DNA from: Nitrospirota bacterium
GTDB lineage: Bacteria > Nitrospirota > Thermodesulfovibrionia > UBA6902 > DSMQ01
NCBI GenBank assembly: GCA_016207865.1
Contig: JACQZD010000004.1
Coordinates: 1-12,417 of the forward strand
DNA length: 12,417 bases
Direction of reading: 5' to 3'
A program made the translations under genes and the position numbers. Below the pieces are notes generated by a model. That model ran no database searches. It was given only the letters and a program-made list of their open reading frames with translations, and was not told where the DNA came from. Positions 11,149-12,417 of the stretch are shown here, one piece after another; the stretch's first letter is position 1, and each line of letters opens with the position of its first letter.

Positions 11149-12417
11149 ATGCAGACAAACAATAACGAATTCATCACAGTAACCATTGACAAGAGCCATA
11201 TAATCACTATCGGAGAAAGGCTTTATACCGAGAGTATTGAATTTATAAGAGAGATTGCAAATAATGCCTATGATGCAGACGCAAGCCTTGTTGAGATTAC
11301 TGTTACTGATGATACGATTGAAATTAAGGATAACGGCACAGGCATGGACAGAGACGGGCTCAGGCAGTATTTTAATATCGGCTCCCAGCAAAAGCTTTAC
11401 ACGCCAAAATCACAAAAATACGGCAGGGACAGGATTGGGCAGTTTGGCATAGGGAAATTCGCAAGCCTTTCAGCATGCAAAAGATTTGAGGTAATAACAA
11501 AAAATAGCGACTTTGTCGGAAGAGTTGTCTTTGATAAAGAAGAATGGGAAAAATCCAATGATGTATGGCAGCTTCCCCTTGAGATTTTACAACCGGATTT
11601 CCGCAAGGAAGATGGAACCACTGTGGTTCTCATAGGATTAAGCAGGAGATTTGAACCAAAGGACATAGAGTCTAAGATTATTGAAGGAACACCGCTTAAA
11701 GCGCCGCATTTCAGAGTCAGGCTTAATGGACATACTATTTCTCCGAGGAGCCTTACAGGTCACAGAATTCCTTTTCTTGAAGGAACGGACTTTGGCCCTG
11801 TTGCCGGAGAGATAATAATTCTTCCGGAAACTGCCTCATCAACTGAGGAACTCGGGATTGAGGTAAAGGTTAAACATGTAACCATAAGGCGTGAGTTTTT
11901 CGGCATGGAAACATGGGGAAGGACAATGGCGCGTATAAGAGGGGAAGTAAATGCCGACTTTCTTCCGATTACAAGCGATAGAACCGGATTTATAAAAGAC
12001 ACTCCTCAATATGAAACGCTTCAAAAGGTTATGGGGAAAATCATTGAAGATGTGAAGAGTACCCTTCAAAGATTGACAGGTAAGAAAGAAGGAAGAAGGG
12101 TCAGCCGTGTTTTGAAGGAAGCGCTTCACAGGGGATATAAGGCATTAGCTGTAAATCCGGACTTGTCCCCTTTTGGGGCCTTGCCTGTGGGGGAAGAGAC
12201 AAAAGGCATTGGCGGCGCGGCAATGGCGGCAAAACCAACAGAAGGGACAGGAGAAACTGTTCATCCCGAGGCTTCGGAACAAGCTGATAAAGCCGGTCAG
12301 GCAGAAAAACAAAAGAAAAAGAAAAAAGCAAAAGTCAGACAATTAACGCCGAATGCAGTAATAAAAAAGATGCGCTTTGGAGAGAGCGGCGTTTCATGCT
12401 GTGTGGACAGTTTTGGA
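11149..12417 (+). CDS. Hsp90/MORC-like GHKL ATPase (3' end outside the window)
   Basis: The frame is open for 423 codons and runs off the window. It carries a Bergerat-fold ATP site: N-box EIANNAYDADA (Glu35, Asn39, Asp42), IEIKDNGTGM (57-66), then YFNIGSQQK and the glycine lid GRDRIGQFGIGKFAS (92-106), and GTTVVLIG closing the ATPase domain. A second domain follows, with VKVKHVTIRREFF and ADFLPITSDRTGF, like the S5-fold transducer of Hsp90 and MORC ATPases. Next come a low-complexity Ala/Gly/Glu linker, a lysine run (about residues 385-393) and the start of another domain (QLTPNAVIKKMRFGESG). It is not a histidine kinase (no H-box), GyrB or classical HtpG. Prokaryotic MORC-like ATPases are known in restriction and DNA-repair contexts, but nothing here fixes the role. 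No Shine-Dalgarno precedes the ATG. Confidence 0.8.
   Translation, partial: MQTNNNEFITVTIDKSHIITIGERLYTESIEFIREIANNAYDADASLVEITVTDDTIEIKDNGTGMDRDGLRQYFNIGSQQKLYTPKSQKYGRDRIGQFGIGKFASLSACKRFEVITKNSDFVGRVVFDKEEWEKSNDVWQLPLEILQPDFRKEDGTTVVLIGLSRRFEPKDIESKIIEGTPLKAPHFRVRLNGHTISPRSLTGHRIPFLEGTDFGPVAGEIIILPETASSTEELGIEVKVKHVTIRREFFGMETWGRTMARIRGEVNADFLPITSDRTGFIKDTPQYETLQKVMGKIIEDVKSTLQRLTGKKEGRRVSRVLKEALHRGYKALAVNPDLSPFGALPVGEETKGIGGAAMAAKPTEGTGETVHPEASEQADKAGQAEKQKKKKKAKVRQLTPNAVIKKMRFGESGVSCCVDSFG

Overview
The window looks like bacterial chromosome of moderate GC from an anaerobic or environmental lineage. My best guess is Nitrospirota or a neighbouring deltaproteobacterial-type phylum. The guess rests on a pyruvoyl-type arginine decarboxylase next to an agmatinase, a phasin-like gene ahead of an AarF/UbiB gene, TTG starts, and dispersed palindromic and heptamer repeats. 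It is inference, not a classification.

Layout. 1-539 (minus) is the 5' part of hisH (histidine biosynthesis). 540-839 is a divergent intergenic region holding a triple-hairpin repeat element and a promoter. 840-2346 (plus) is a two-gene arginine-to-putrescine operon: pyruvoyl arginine decarboxylase, then agmatinase. 2458-6204 reads as an accessory, defence-like island. It has a solo RadC-type helix-hairpin-helix protein, then a DNA methyltransferase with a C-terminal nuclease-like domain broken into three reading frames (2896-5392). A ribbon-helix-helix antitoxin with no visible toxin follows, and then, on the opposite strand, a HEPN/HepT-like protein with no visible partner. 6296-11021 (minus) is housekeeping: alaS, a phasin-like coiled-coil protein and an AarF/UbiB-family atypical kinase. 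11149 to the window end (plus) is an Hsp90/MORC-like GHKL ATPase, cut by the window edge.

Pathway links. Arginine decarboxylase makes agmatine and agmatinase converts it to putrescine, so those two genes form a complete short route. The methyltransferase-nuclease and the HhH protein in front of it look like a restriction-modification-type unit that has been inactivated.

Most unusual points. (1) Two genes have lost a segment of roughly 40 nt that should encode the catalytic motif, with both flanks preserved: DPPY of the methyltransferase (about 3955-3962) and the HADPHPG part of the UbiB catalytic loop (about 7099-7100). (2) Tandem arrays of 7-bp units of the ACAGTTG / ACAGCGT type occur at four places. 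Two lie inside coding frames (hisH and the agmatinase), where they add a low-complexity peptide without breaking the frame. (3) The HEPN protein has Tyr where the catalytic His is expected. No RNA genes, CRISPR array or insertion sequence were seen.
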